DNA of 64,000 bases from Polystyrenella longa. Its GTDB lineage: Bacteria > Planctomycetota > Planctomycetia > Planctomycetales > Planctomycetaceae. The notes under the pieces are model-generated. The model was not told the origin of the DNA. It ran no database searches and saw only the letters and a list, made by a program, of their open reading frames with translations. Positions 47,114 through 56,416 of this stretch are shown piece after piece. How positions within the stretch are numbered: position 1 is the stretch's first letter; every line of letters starts with the position of its first letter. The translations under genes and the position numbers were made by a program. Location: positions 3,805,001 to 3,869,000 of the forward strand of contig NZ_CP036281.1 in assembly GCF_007750395.1 (NCBI RefSeq). The letters are read 5' to 3'.

Positions 47114-47150
47114 TGCGGGTCCGAAAACCGCCGTGGATTCGGGGCCCGCA
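47114..47150. other. GC-rich hairpin in the divergent hldE/argG region
   Basis: TGCGGGTCCGAA pairs with TTCGGGGCCCGCA (one bulge or mismatch), with a 12-base loop. It lies 290 bp before argG and 136 bp before hldE in a 461 bp divergent intergenic region otherwise without features. It could be in the leader of either gene; it is not followed by a T-run long enough to call a terminator. Confidence 0.35.
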
Positions 47151-47439
47151 TTGTAGTTTTGACAATTTTGACATAAGTAGCCAATAAGGTCAATGGGATT
47201 CGGGTACTGTCACTGGCGAGTTGATTCGTCCGTTCTTATAATGTCCGCTCGCACGGGAACCCCTCGAAATCGAAGGTTTCTCCAGCCAGGTAGCGTTTGG
47301 CCTCAAGTTTCGAATTACGTTGATCGTCAGATTATTCGAAATTGGGTAAATTTGACATTGAGCGATTAAATAAACAGTACAAACCAAGAAATAAGGCAAC
47401 GTCCTTCAGATTTTCCAACGTGAAAGACAGGTACCCAAC

Positions 47440-48690
47440 GTGGCAAGAGAAAAAGTGATTCTGGCGTACAGTGGTGGACTCGATACTTCCGTCGCTGTGA
47501 AGTGGATCAACGAAAAATACGACATGGACGTGATCACCTACACCTGTGATCTCGGCCAGGGTCGCGAACTGGATACGATCAAAGAAAAAGCGATCAAAAC
47601 CGGGGCCGTTGAAGCCATTATCGAAGACGTTCGTAATCTGTTCGTCGATTGCTTCGTCTGGCCAGCCTTGATGACGGGCACCATGTACGAAGGCAAATAC
47701 CCCCTCGCCACCGCCCTTGGACGCCCCCTGATCGCACACCGAATGGTGGAATTCGCCAAGGAACATGGCGCCACCGCCGTCGCACACGGTTGCACGGGCA
47801 AAGGAAATGACCAGGTCCGATTCGACGTCGCTTTCAACACCCTCGCCCCCGACCTCAAAATCATCGCTCCAGTACGAGAATGGCGTTTCACCCGTACCCA
47901 AGAGATTGAGTACGCCCAGGAACACGGGATTGAAGTCGACGCAACAAAAGAGAACATCTTCAGCATCGACCAGAACCTCTGGGGCCGCTCTGTTGAAGCG
48001 GGTGTCCTCGAAAACCCCTGGAATGCTCCACCGGAAGCAGCCTACAACTGGACAGTCCCTCCCGAGGAAGCTCCAGACACTCCTCTCGAAATCGAAATTG
48101 AATTCGAGCAGGGACGCCCCATCGCTCTCGATGGCAAAGAGATGGACGGCGTCTCGATTATTGAACATCTGAATAAAGTGGGTGGCGAACATGGCGTCGG
48201 TCGAATTGACCACGTAGAAAACCGTCTCGTCGGTATCAAAAGCCGGGAGATTTACGAAGCTCCCGCCGCGATGATTCTCCATGAAGCTCACCGCGAACTC
48301 GAATTTCTGACATTAAGCCGTCAGGCCCAGCGGTTCAAAACCTACGTCGCTCAAACTTGTGCCGACATCATCTACGATGGCCTCTGGTACAGCCCATTCC
48401 ATCAGGACCTGATGGGATTCGTCGAGAAAAACCAACGATTCGTCTCCGGACATACACGCATCAAGCTGTATAAAGGGAACTATGTTGTCACGGGCCGCAA
48501 AAGCCCGCACAGCCTGTACTCAGAGGAACTGGCGACTTACGAAGAGGGAGACTCCTTCCCCCACGAAGCAGCTGTCGCCTTCATCCGTATCCACGGAATG
48601 GCCCTCAAAACACAGGCTCAGCAACAACTCCTCAAAGGGGAACCCATCGTCCGACCGGCGCGCATCATGCCGACCAAAGACGCCAAGTAA
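47440..48690 (+). CDS. argG: argininosuccinate synthase
   Basis: The 416-residue protein contains the ATP pyrophosphatase P-loop LAYSGGLDTSVA, TCDLGQGREL, and VAHGCTGKGNDQVRFD, diagnostic for ArgG. It couples citrulline and aspartate with ATP, using the citrulline produced by ArgF (24268). The start is GTG at 47440 with an AGGT 8 bp upstream. It stands apart from the argB-argD-argF cluster and is followed by a strong terminator at 48768. No argH is present in this window. Confidence 0.96.
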   Translation: MAREKVILAYSGGLDTSVAVKWINEKYDMDVITYTCDLGQGRELDTIKEKAIKTGAVEAIIEDVRNLFVDCFVWPALMTGTMYEGKYPLATALGRPLIAHRMVEFAKEHGATAVAHGCTGKGNDQVRFDVAFNTLAPDLKIIAPVREWRFTRTQEIEYAQEHGIEVDATKENIFSIDQNLWGRSVEAGVLENPWNAPPEAAYNWTVPPEEAPDTPLEIEIEFEQGRPIALDGKEMDGVSIIEHLNKVGGEHGVGRIDHVENRLVGIKSREIYEAPAAMILHEAHRELEFLTLSRQAQRFKTYVAQTCADIIYDGLWYSPFHQDLMGFVEKNQRFVSGHTRIKLYKGNYVVTGRKSPHSLYSEELATYEEGDSFPHEAAVAFIRIHGMALKTQAQQQLLKGEPIVRPARIMPTKDAK

Positions 48691-48767
48691 TATCGATACC
48701 GACAATAGGGAAACAATGCCGTTAAAAACGGGGGCCACCCTTCTGACAGTTGATTCGGTTCACCACG

Positions 48768-48803
48768 AAACCGCACACCCACCCGTGTGCGGTTTTCGTT
48801 TTC
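48768..48803 (+). terminator. intrinsic terminator after argG
   Basis: A 10 bp perfect stem (AACCGCACAC with GTGTGCGGTT) with a 6-base loop is followed by TTCGTTTTC. It lies about 80 bp after the argG stop codon. Confidence 0.82.
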
Positions 48804-48873
48804 AACCTGTCTACTTTCGATCCTTGATTCTGGCAGGACACCGGCAAAAGGACTCCGACATAAGGACATAGTC

Positions 48874-49584
48874 ATGATAAACGACGAAATCATGGCCGGA
48901 CGAACCATTGCTATCGGTGACATTCACGGTTGCAGCACCGCCTTCGAGACGTTGCTCGACATGCTGCAGGTCACCAGTGAAGATACGATCGTTCTCCTGG
49001 GAGACATCGTCGACCGGGGTCCCGGCACAAAGCAAGTCATTGAAACAACAATTAATCTGAAAAGTCGCTGCAAACAGCTTATTTACATTCGCGGCAACCA
49101 TGAAGAAATGCTGTTGGATGCACTGAAGGCTGGCCCACTCACATCGACATGGCTGTTCTACGGCGGACAGGAAGTTCTTGATTCTTACGAGATAGAGAGC
49201 GTCGAACAACTACCGGAATCACATGTCAATTTCATCGAGTCCTCACGCGATTACTGGGAAAACCAAACGGACATTTTTGTGCATGCCAATGTGCAACACG
49301 ACCGCCCGCTGGACGAACAACATCCACAGGTTTTGCGATGGGAACGGTACACAGGAACGAAACCTCCCCATTTCTCCGGCAAGCGAGTGATTGTCGGACA
49401 CACAGTCATGCCGCAGGGCATGCCCAAATTCAGTCCCGGTTGGTTGGCGATAGACACGGGTGCTTATGAAGGCAATCCACTTACCGCCTTCGACACGACA
49501 ACTAAAACATTTTACCAGGCCGACGAATCTGGTAATCGCTATCCCACTTTTCCATTGGTTGAAGAACCGACCGAGAATCCATGA
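48874..49584 (+). CDS. calcineurin-like metallophosphatase
   Basis: The start is the ATG at 48874 with AAGGA 10 bp upstream, giving 236 residues; a longer frame from 48787 lacks a site. Metal-binding motifs of the PPP/MPE superfamily are in order: GDIHGC (about 15-20), GDIVDRGPGT (near residue 43), GNHEE (near 74), and HTVMP with a later DTGAYEGNPL. It resembles the ApaH/PrpE-like serine/threonine phosphatase type found in bacteria. The stop codon overlaps the pdxA start by four bases (ATGA), so they are translated together, though the link is not obvious. Confidence 0.85.
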   Translation: MINDEIMAGRTIAIGDIHGCSTAFETLLDMLQVTSEDTIVLLGDIVDRGPGTKQVIETTINLKSRCKQLIYIRGNHEEMLLDALKAGPLTSTWLFYGGQEVLDSYEIESVEQLPESHVNFIESSRDYWENQTDIFVHANVQHDRPLDEQHPQVLRWERYTGTKPPHFSGKRVIVGHTVMPQGMPKFSPGWLAIDTGAYEGNPLTAFDTTTKTFYQADESGNRYPTFPLVEEPTENP

Positions 49585-50627
49585 CCAAAACTCCCCTTCC
49601 ACGCATCGGATTAACTCTGGGCGACGTCGCTGGCATCGGCCCCGAAGTGACCGCCCGCGCGATTTGCGACGCCCAAGTCCGTGCGACTTGCCAACCGATT
49701 GTCATTGGGCACCCGCGAATACTGAACGAGGCCCTGGAACTTATCCGTCCGCATGTCGCTTCGGTACCCCCAGTCCAGGAAATCCATTCCCTGAAAGAGA
49801 TCGATACCAACGACTCTCCCATCTACTGCTTCAATCCCGCAGGCGACGAAGTATTAGCAGCTCCGCGAAATCAATTTAATGCCGCCGCCGGGAAAGCCTC
49901 GTACGATTATCTTCTCGCCGCCATTCGCGGAGCACAAGCGGGAACGATTGACGGCATCACAACAGCTCCGCTGGCAAAAGCTTCGTTACATCTGGCCGGG
50001 ATCAACTATCCTGGTCATACCGAAATTCTCGCGAAAGAATGTGGCGTCGACGAGTTTGCTATGATGCTATACCTACCGCCCGGTGAACAAGTGCGGGGAA
50101 TTAACGGTCTCGCGGTCTCGCACGTTACCTTACATACTTCAATCAAAAGTGTGCCCGATTTGCTTTCGGTCGATTCCATCTATGGCAAGATCGGTCTCAC
50201 CTATCGCTTCATGCAGGCCCAGGGAGTTGTGGATCCCCGAATTGCTGTCTGTGCCTTAAATCCTCATGGGGGCGAAGAAGGTCTGTTTGGTAATGAAGAA
50301 AGCGAGTTGATCGCCCCCGCCATCGAACGAGCCCGCGAAGAATTCGGAACTTCCGTCACAGGCCCCTTCCCCACGGATACGATGATGAAACGCGCCATCC
50401 GCGATGGTGAGTTTGACGGCGTCGTCGCGATGTATCATGATCAGGGCCACATTGCCATTAAACTGGTCGCCTTCGATACCGCAGTTAATGTCACCCTCGG
50501 TCTCCCCATCGTTCGCACCAGCCCCAGCCACGGCACCGCCTACGATATCGCCTGGCAAGGCACCGCCCGCGCCGACGGGATGATCACCGCAATCCAAGTC
50601 GCCGCCAACCTGGCAAAAATAAATTGA
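49581..50627 (+). CDS. pdxA: 4-hydroxythreonine-4-phosphate dehydrogenase
   Basis: The 348-residue protein begins with RIGLTLGDVAGIGPEV, continues with YPGHTEILA (metal-binding His) and MYHDQGHIAIKLVAFD, and matches PdxA in length and order. It oxidises 4-phosphohydroxy-threonine in pyridoxal phosphate synthesis (DXP-dependent route). Its ATG overlaps the metallophosphatase stop codon. A dispersed inverted repeat begins 10 bp after its stop. PdxA2-type homologues act on other substrates, but no accompanying gene suggests that here. Confidence 0.93.
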   Translation: MTKTPLPRIGLTLGDVAGIGPEVTARAICDAQVRATCQPIVIGHPRILNEALELIRPHVASVPPVQEIHSLKEIDTNDSPIYCFNPAGDEVLAAPRNQFNAAAGKASYDYLLAAIRGAQAGTIDGITTAPLAKASLHLAGINYPGHTEILAKECGVDEFAMMLYLPPGEQVRGINGLAVSHVTLHTSIKSVPDLLSVDSIYGKIGLTYRFMQAQGVVDPRIAVCALNPHGGEEGLFGNEESELIAPAIERAREEFGTSVTGPFPTDTMMKRAIRDGEFDGVVAMYHDQGHIAIKLVAFDTAVNVTLGLPIVRTSPSHGTAYDIAWQGTARADGMITAIQVAANLAKIN

Positions 50628-50636
50628 TTTCTAATC

Positions 50637-50805
50637 GGGTGGCCCAGACAATCACGAAGTGTTGTCTGGGTTGCACAGCAACACTCAAGCTTTGATCACA
50701 CATTAAATCCAAGACGCTCATTCGACCAACTCATACAAAATATTATTCAGCACCTAGTGTGCCTTTCGGCACCCAGACAACACTTCGAGGTTGTCTTGGC
50801 CACCC
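50637..50805. repeat. 35-bp inverted repeat pair, cruciform-forming element
   Basis: Arm 1 (50637-50671) and arm 2 (50771-50805) are reverse complements over 35 bp with three or four differences, separated by 99 bp. Each arm itself contains a 9 bp palindrome (CCCAGACAA with TTGTCTGGG, around a CGAAGTG core). The element sits between pdxA and the histidine phosphatase gene. It looks like a small repetitive extragenic or MITE-type element. A partial copy is found at 51483. Confidence 0.8.
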
Positions 50806-50827
50806 CTGAAATCAAGGAGTTCCCCTC

Positions 50828-51469
50828 TTGTCTGGTTCTTACACACGGTTGTTATTAATTCGTCACGGAGCGACGGCAGCGAACGAGCAGCGGCCTTATA
50901 TTCTTCAAGGTAATGGCATCAATGGTCCGCTCAGCGAGAAGGGCGAAGCCCAGGCGAAGTCGGTCAGTGAGTTCCTGAGCCAGACGAAGATCGATGCCAT
51001 CTACTGCAGCCCGCTTGTCCGGGCTCAACAGACGGCCACGGAGATTGCCCGTCCGCATGGGATCGCCCCGACCCCCATTGAAGGTATTCACGAAGTGAAC
51101 GTCGGGCTCTGGGAAGGGCAAAGCTGGGAGGCGATAATGGAGTCGCACCCGGAAGAATACAAAACCTTCATTAACGCCTCTGGTGAGATTCCCTACCTCG
51201 GTGGCGAATCCTATCAGGACGTTCTTAACCGCAGCAAACCAGTGATTGAAGGGCTCGTAGAAAAACATCCCGGCGAAACCGTAGTCATCGTGGCTCACAA
51301 TGTCGTCAACAGAGCCTATCTGGCCGACATCATGAACAAACCCATCAACGAAGCCAAAGCGATCCGCCAGGTGAATACCTGCGTAAATATCATCCGCTAC
51401 CAGGAAAATGACCGCGAACTGGATACGTTGAATTCATATCTGCATTTGACTGAAGACTTGGTGCTGTGA
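50828..51469 (+). CDS. histidine phosphatase family protein
   Basis: The 213-residue protein has the branch-1 signature LLLIRHGATAANE with the catalytic H13, YCSPLVRAQQTATEI, and a second histidine in VIVAHNVVNRA. It resembles cobalamin/GpmB-type phosphatases acting on small phosphate esters. The start is an unusual TTG at 50828, supported by AAGGAG 8 bp upstream; no in-frame ATG lies close. The gene is flanked by repeat copies on both sides (50771-50805 and 51483-51501). Confidence 0.87.
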   Translation: MSGSYTRLLLIRHGATAANEQRPYILQGNGINGPLSEKGEAQAKSVSEFLSQTKIDAIYCSPLVRAQQTATEIARPHGIAPTPIEGIHEVNVGLWEGQSWEAIMESHPEEYKTFINASGEIPYLGGESYQDVLNRSKPVIEGLVEKHPGETVVIVAHNVVNRAYLADIMNKPINEAKAIRQVNTCVNIIRYQENDRELDTLNSYLHLTEDLVL

Positions 51470-51482
51470 TTTGACCAACCGA

Positions 51483-51501
51483 GGTGGCCCAAACAATCTT
51501 A
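51483..51501 (+). repeat. partial copy of the 35-bp repeat
   Basis: The bases GGTGGCCCAAACAATCTT match the start of arm 1 at 50638 with one internal difference, then diverge. It lies immediately after the histidine phosphatase stop codon. Confidence 0.5.
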
Positions 51502-51513
51502 GCATCGGGTGAA

Positions 51514-52791
51514 TCACTCCACGATTCCACTGATATCAAACAAATACAACTGCCGACCCTGGTCCTTATAAGGTGAATCGACCACGATCAATTTTCCGTC
51601 GGGGCTGTGGCGGGGGTGGGTGTCGCAGCGCCATTCACCGGTGTAAACCTTGGGCGACGGGACTTTGCCGATTTCGTGGGTTTTTCCAGTCGGAACATGA
51701 TACAGGAAGATTGACTGTTCTCGATTCTTATCGGGATAGGTGTCGTTCAGGATCCAGTCGGTGTCCGGGAGATAGGTGCAGTGGCCGTCCCGTTTCATGA
51801 CATCCTCACCAACCGGGGTAATGGCTCCGTCGTTGGCATCTTCAAACAGGTAGAACCGGCGTCCCAATGGTTCGTGATCGGACCAGGCGAGAATATGATT
51901 CGGATCGCGCCAGTCGAAGTGGGATGTCATACCGTTGTCGTCGATGATGCGAATATCAGTGCCGTCATCCTTCGCGGTGATCATCCGCGTTTTGCGGGAG
52001 CCATTCGGATAACGCCAACGATGCAGGAAGACGAATCGGGAACCGTCGGTGTTGTACAGCAGATGATTAAAGTAGTGCTTGATGCCAGGCTGCTGGTCAG
52101 GAATGGTTCCCATATTGGCGATCTGTTCGAGCGAAATAATCATCTTCGTTTCGCCACTATCGAGATCAATGTGGAAGATGCCTGTGTCTGAAGGAGCCAA
52201 GTCTTCTGCAAACGGATCCGGAAAGCCGGTGTACCCGTATCCAGGGCGGACATCGTTAATCCGCCGGAAATCTGCTGTGACGGCAGACTTGCCAGTGGGG
52301 CTGACCGTATAGATCGGTGAATCAATCGACTTCGTTTCGCCCGAGAAGACATCTTTAATGTGGCTGATGTAATTATTTTCTCCGCGAGCATTCCAGATCA
52401 CTTTTGATTTCGAACCCGGAATCCATTGGAACATACACCCCTGCTGCCACCCCCAAGCCGTAGTTTTGCCGATTGGAATCCAGCGGTCATTATCTTCGAG
52501 ATCGATCATACCGATTGTGATTTCATCTTCTGGTGTCGGCGAACGATGTTCAAAATCGACTTCCATACTCAGCAGGTAACGCTGTGTCGGATCGAATTCC
52601 AACTTGTCGTAGTAACCAAACCAGTGGTGCTTTGGTCCCTGAGTGACGACCCGCATCGGCACCTGCGATGCTAATTCTGCCTGAGCCAAGGACGGAAACA
52701 TTTCCCCCAGGGAAGCAGCGGCAGCAGAACCAGCGATTATTTTCATGAAGTCTCGGCGAGAGCAGAAATCAAAATTCATCGATAGAAGCAC
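51514..52791 (-). CDS. Tat-exported TolB-like beta-propeller protein
   Basis: The 425-residue protein starts with a twin-arginine signal (SRRDFMKIIAGSAAAAS, about 11-27) and so is probably exported folded. The mature part (from about residue 38) starts with HHWFGYYDKLEFDP and has repeated D-G-x-x-I/L-V strands like those of TolB/oligopeptidase propellers, for example SPTGKSAVTADF, NTDGSRFVFLHRW and SPDGKLIVVDSPY. It lacks a recognisable catalytic domain. Proteins with this HWFGYYD start are frequent in planctomycetes, with no known function. The second in-frame ATG (residue 6) is an alternative start. Confidence 0.82.
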   Translation of the reverse strand: MLLSMNFDFCSRRDFMKIIAGSAAAASLGEMFPSLAQAELASQVPMRVVTQGPKHHWFGYYDKLEFDPTQRYLLSMEVDFEHRSPTPEDEITIGMIDLEDNDRWIPIGKTTAWGWQQGCMFQWIPGSKSKVIWNARGENNYISHIKDVFSGETKSIDSPIYTVSPTGKSAVTADFRRINDVRPGYGYTGFPDPFAEDLAPSDTGIFHIDLDSGETKMIISLEQIANMGTIPDQQPGIKHYFNHLLYNTDGSRFVFLHRWRYPNGSRKTRMITAKDDGTDIRIIDDNGMTSHFDWRDPNHILAWSDHEPLGRRFYLFEDANDGAITPVGEDVMKRDGHCTYLPDTDWILNDTYPDKNREQSIFLYHVPTGKTHEIGKVPSPKVYTGEWRCDTHPRHSPDGKLIVVDSPYKDQGRQLYLFDISGIVE

Positions 52792-53104
52792 CTTGAACTT
52801 ACGTCAGCGGACGGGGCTTAATATTCGCCCGGCGAACCGCGAACGTTTCGTATTCGAAGTTATGGTAAGACTCCCCGATTTTTCCCTATCAGCCAGGGAA
52901 ATACAACCGGACATGTCAAAATAGAGAATCCCACCGGCGAGTCGATCTCAATGTGGGCAACCTGCACAGTTCGGAAAAACTGGCTTCTACTCACTGATCT
53001 TGACGAAAACGACGTCTCCGCATACCGTCCGCCCTTTGCCAAATCTACATCGTGAGTCTGTTTATTACGAGTTCATCTGGCCCAAATCAGAGGATACAAA
53101 AAAC

Positions 53105-54319
53105 GTGGCATGTAGCAGAACTACCTGGATCGCGGCTTTATCAAGTCTGCTCTGTTTGTTTACGCTGTCACTGTTTGCGCAGAATTCAACGACTCAGTCA
53201 CCGCTCCGCGAATCCACCCGTTCCAATAGATCTCCTCAAGAGGAAGACTCCTCTTTTCAATCTGTCCTGCTGAGAGATGGTTCGGTCGTTCGGGGTAAAG
53301 TGCTACAGGCTCGTGGGCAGGTGCAGGTCAAGGTCGGACAGTCGATTCGCTCTTTTCCGGCCAACGATATCCGCATCATCGGGGATGATATCCACGATAT
53401 CTATGATCGACTCAGCCATCAGGTTCCGGCCGATTCCTCTTCGGCGCGCATGTCTCTGGTCCACTGGTGCATGAAATATAACTTACGCTCAGAGTTGATC
53501 AAAGAACTCCGTCTTGTTCTGACGCTTGATCCGGGAAACAGCGACGCCAGAAGCCTACTGGAGGAATTTCTGGACGAACCTTCCCCAGACGATAGTATTA
53601 TTATCGTCAACATTCCTACGAAGAGCGCGCATCTGAAGTTCAAGGGAAAACAACTGGAAACGCTCGCCGGTCTGCCTGCTCCCATGGCTCGCGAATTTAC
53701 TCGGGGAGTCCAGCCGATCATTAAGAAGAAATGTGGTTCAGTCAGTTGCCACGGTGGTGAACAAAATCATGGATTTCAACTAAACGTCGACGTCAGTTCC
53801 AGCCACCACAGTCGCCGCTCGTCCGAAGACAATTTTCAATCGATCTTCAAACTTCTCGATCTCGAAAAGCCCGTTCAAAGCAAAGTATTCACTATCGGTC
53901 GCGCTCCTCACGCCGACCTGAGAGAACCTCTTTTCGGAACAGATCCTTCCAGCCTGGTACAGCTACAACGTATTTACGAATGGATCGTGGTCTCGAAACC
54001 CGAACTCGAAAAACTAAAACAGCAGTTTGACGAAGAAATTTCACCTGCACCTCCCAACAGTCCGGGCTTGCTAGCCAGTGGCGCCTTGGACGAAGCGGGA
54101 AGTGGTCAAGCCGACTCGATGGCCACTGAAATGCAGACAACTCAGCAACGAAATCGCATCCAACAGATTAACGCTGAAACCGTTCCCGGAAAAATACAGC
54201 AACAGGCTGATGCATTAAAAGATGATGGGTTCAATAAAGACTTGGTGAACGAGCTCATTAATAGCGTGCAGGCGGATAAGTTCGATCCCGCCGATTTCAA
54301 TCGCCGTTTCAAAAAGTAG
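53105..54319 (+). CDS. exported protein with a c-type-haem-like CxxxxCH site
   Basis: The start is set at GTG 53105, which has GAGGA about 12 bp upstream and gives a signal peptide (MACSRTTWIAALSSLLC, ending FAQ); an ATG at 53000 would add 35 residues before the signal. The protein (404 residues) has an N-terminal part with a short strand domain (GSVVRGKVLQARGQVQVKVG, about 65-85). It is followed by a helical region and, near residue 210, GVQPIIKKKCGSVSCHGG with C210, C215 and H216. The spacing is CxxxxCH instead of the normal CxxCH, as in some planctomycete cytochrome-like domains. The C-terminal 90 residues are charged and coiled. Whether it binds haem is open. Confidence 0.7.
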   Translation: MACSRTTWIAALSSLLCLFTLSLFAQNSTTQSPLRESTRSNRSPQEEDSSFQSVLLRDGSVVRGKVLQARGQVQVKVGQSIRSFPANDIRIIGDDIHDIYDRLSHQVPADSSSARMSLVHWCMKYNLRSELIKELRLVLTLDPGNSDARSLLEEFLDEPSPDDSIIIVNIPTKSAHLKFKGKQLETLAGLPAPMAREFTRGVQPIIKKKCGSVSCHGGEQNHGFQLNVDVSSSHHSRRSSEDNFQSIFKLLDLEKPVQSKVFTIGRAPHADLREPLFGTDPSSLVQLQRIYEWIVVSKPELEKLKQQFDEEISPAPPNSPGLLASGALDEAGSGQADSMATEMQTTQQRNRIQQINAETVPGKIQQQADALKDDGFNKDLVNELINSVQADKFDPADFNRRFKK

Positions 54320-54382
54320 CAAGAACTTGCCGCAGAACAGAGAATTCTTCCACCCAGCCCCGAACCCAGGCGCCATTTCCGT

Positions 54383-54649
54383 ATGCAGCAGCTAATTATT
54401 TTTCACGGTCATGTCCAGGGAGTCGGGTTCCGCTACACCACCCGCCAATTGGCCCGCCGATTTCCAGTCACCGGGTACGTTAAGAACCTGCCTGATGGGA
54501 CCGTCGAACTCTTCATCGACGGTGACCAGGATGACTTGGAACAATTAGTTACTGCCATTCAGGGGCGTTTTGAGAGAAATTTCACCCGGACGGAAGTAAC
54601 CAAACAGGATACAAAAGAGCACTACACTTCTTTTGATATCCGTCGTTGA
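54383..54649 (+). CDS. acyP: acylphosphatase
   Basis: The 88-residue protein is a complete acylphosphatase: GHVQGVGFRYTT gives the phosphate loop with catalytic R17, and GYVKNLPDGTVEL supplies catalytic N35. The family hydrolyses acyl phosphates such as acetyl phosphate and 1,3-bisphosphoglycerate. It starts 63 bp after the haem-like gene on the same strand and may be co-transcribed with it. Confidence 0.94.
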   Translation: MQQLIIFHGHVQGVGFRYTTRQLARRFPVTGYVKNLPDGTVELFIDGDQDDLEQLVTAIQGRFERNFTRTEVTKQDTKEHYTSFDIRR

Positions 54650-55106
54650 GACTGATTACCGCCGAGTTTCCTACTTGCGTTCCAATGGTCTTAGTCTAGT
54701 TTCGGCCCTGCAAGGCTCTCTAACCGTTTCAGGCAGTCCATAGTCTCCGTGAACCCTCAAATCCCCCTTCAAATGTGAGGAACAGGGACTTTCTTTTGGT
54801 TCGGACGCTCGGTAGAGTAGCGGCTGATGAGAGGAAATTGGTGCCATTTTCTGCCATAATCATTGGTGGAAAATGTAGGGATCGCAAGATTCCTGAAAAC
54901 CGCTCCAACGCTGAGTTCCAAATCAGCGTAAGTTCCACGGGGATGGTCTATTCGCTCTATTGCGTAAGGTAGATTCACTCTTCGCCTTTCCTTTCAGCTC
55001 TGCCAGCCTGGTTAAGTCGCTCTGATTTCATCCCGGAAAAATCATGTCTTCGTCACAGAATCCTCCCACATCTTCGTTATATTTTGTCGTTTGAAAGAAT
55101 TCATCG
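54650..55106. other. intergenic, no gene recognised
   Basis: This 457 bp gap has no convincing frame, RNA or strong hairpin. It separates acyP from the ABC-2 permease gene, and must hold the promoter of the latter. Confidence 0.4.
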
Positions 55107-56051
55107 ATGGGTGCTGAACTCGCTCTGTTTGCCCAAAGTGGTCCTCCCACGCTCAGTCAAATCCTTTCTTCACCAGGCTGGATCTGGACCGGAATTACTT
55201 CGGTATTGGTGCTGGCCGTCTTTTTCGGCATGCAGTACTTCACCCAGATGGGCGTGATTGCTCGCGCGACGGCGAAGGAAGCGATTCGCCAACCGATTTT
55301 CATTCTACTGCTGCTGTTTGGTATTTTCTTTCTGGTGCTGGTCACCTTTTTGCCGTTCTTCTCTCTGGGTTCCGACCTGAAGATGATGAAGGACTGCGGT
55401 TTGATGCACATCCTCATCAGTTGCCTCCTCTTGGCCGTCTGGACTTCGAGTACCAGTATTGCCAACGAGATTGAGGGCAAAACAGCAATGACATTGCTTT
55501 CAAAACCAGTCAACAGACGTCAGTTCATCGTGGGAAAACTGATGGGCATCGTGAACGCCGTCTTTGCCCTCTGGTTGCCGTTATCAATTATGTTTCTGAT
55601 GCTCGTATTTTACAAAACAATTTATGAGAGCCGCGAGTCGGGCGAGAGTATGGAATTGCGGATGCGGTTTCTGCTCACTTTCCAGATGGTGCCAGGTCTG
55701 ATTTTGATTCTGCTTGAATCAATCGTGATGGCCTCAATCAGCGTGGCGATCTCAACCCGCCTGCCGATGTTTGTGAACATGGTCGTCTGCCTGGTCATTT
55801 TCATTCTCGGCCAGCTGACCCCCATTCTGGTTGAGCAAAGTGCCTTCAAAATTGAATTCGTCCAGTTTATCGCTCAATGGCTGGCAACGATTATTCCATC
55901 ACTGGAAAGTTTTAACGTACAAACGGCCATCCAGCGCGACCGATTGGTCCCGCCGGAGTACCTGGGATGGATTGCCTTGTATTCATTCTTATACAGTTCC
56001 GTGGCGATGCTGTTTGCATTCATCCTGTTTGAAGACCGGGACCTTGCTTAA
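55107..56051 (+). CDS. ABC-2-type transporter permease
   Basis: The 314-residue protein has six or seven membrane segments: about 30-50, 65-90, 105-125, 150-170, 195-215, 220-240 and 285-310. ANEIEGKTAMTLLSKPVNRRQFIVGK is the typical cytoplasmic elbow of ABC-2 permeases of the NosY/YhaP type. No ATP-binding subunit lies next to it; the nearest ABC gene (56417) has lost its ATPase motifs, so its functional ATPase must be encoded elsewhere. Substrate unknown. Confidence 0.85.
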   Translation: MGAELALFAQSGPPTLSQILSSPGWIWTGITSVLVLAVFFGMQYFTQMGVIARATAKEAIRQPIFILLLLFGIFFLVLVTFLPFFSLGSDLKMMKDCGLMHILISCLLLAVWTSSTSIANEIEGKTAMTLLSKPVNRRQFIVGKLMGIVNAVFALWLPLSIMFLMLVFYKTIYESRESGESMELRMRFLLTFQMVPGLILILLESIVMASISVAISTRLPMFVNMVVCLVIFILGQLTPILVEQSAFKIEFVQFIAQWLATIIPSLESFNVQTAIQRDRLVPPEYLGWIALYSFLYSSVAMLFAFILFEDRDLA

Positions 56052-56416
56052 GAACATCGACATCAGCAGTTTGACTCAATCAGACGGATGAAGCCAAAAG
56101 AACTGCGCAACTCCGCTTGTTTTGAATTAGAATGAGAGACAGAAGTTATTTCGGACTTGTTTCGCCAACAGGGTCCGCATGACGTTCGAAATAGTCACTT
56201 CGCTAATTATTTCGGGAGCGGCGAAGTCGAATGGAATCCACAGATACAACGTTGTTCAGGAAGACCGCGTGTATCTTCATCGAGACTTATCAGGCCGGAA
56301 GTTGCTCTATTTGACTCATAATTGAGTTGATTCAATAATGAGCAAACACGACCCCAGCGGAGCTACATGACGTAGTTCGATTATCGCTATAAGTCGATTT
56401 CAGACAGGTTTTTCGT
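56052..56416. other. intergenic, no gene recognised
   Basis: This 365 bp gap contains only short frames and no strong terminator. The start of the next gene is a GTG with a weak AGG upstream. Confidence 0.4.

Noticed and set aside
47332-48291. Long minus-strand frame (319 codons) overlapping argG
   Set aside because: It lies antisense to a clear argG in a codon position mirror, has no family signature, and is a shadow caused by codon bias.
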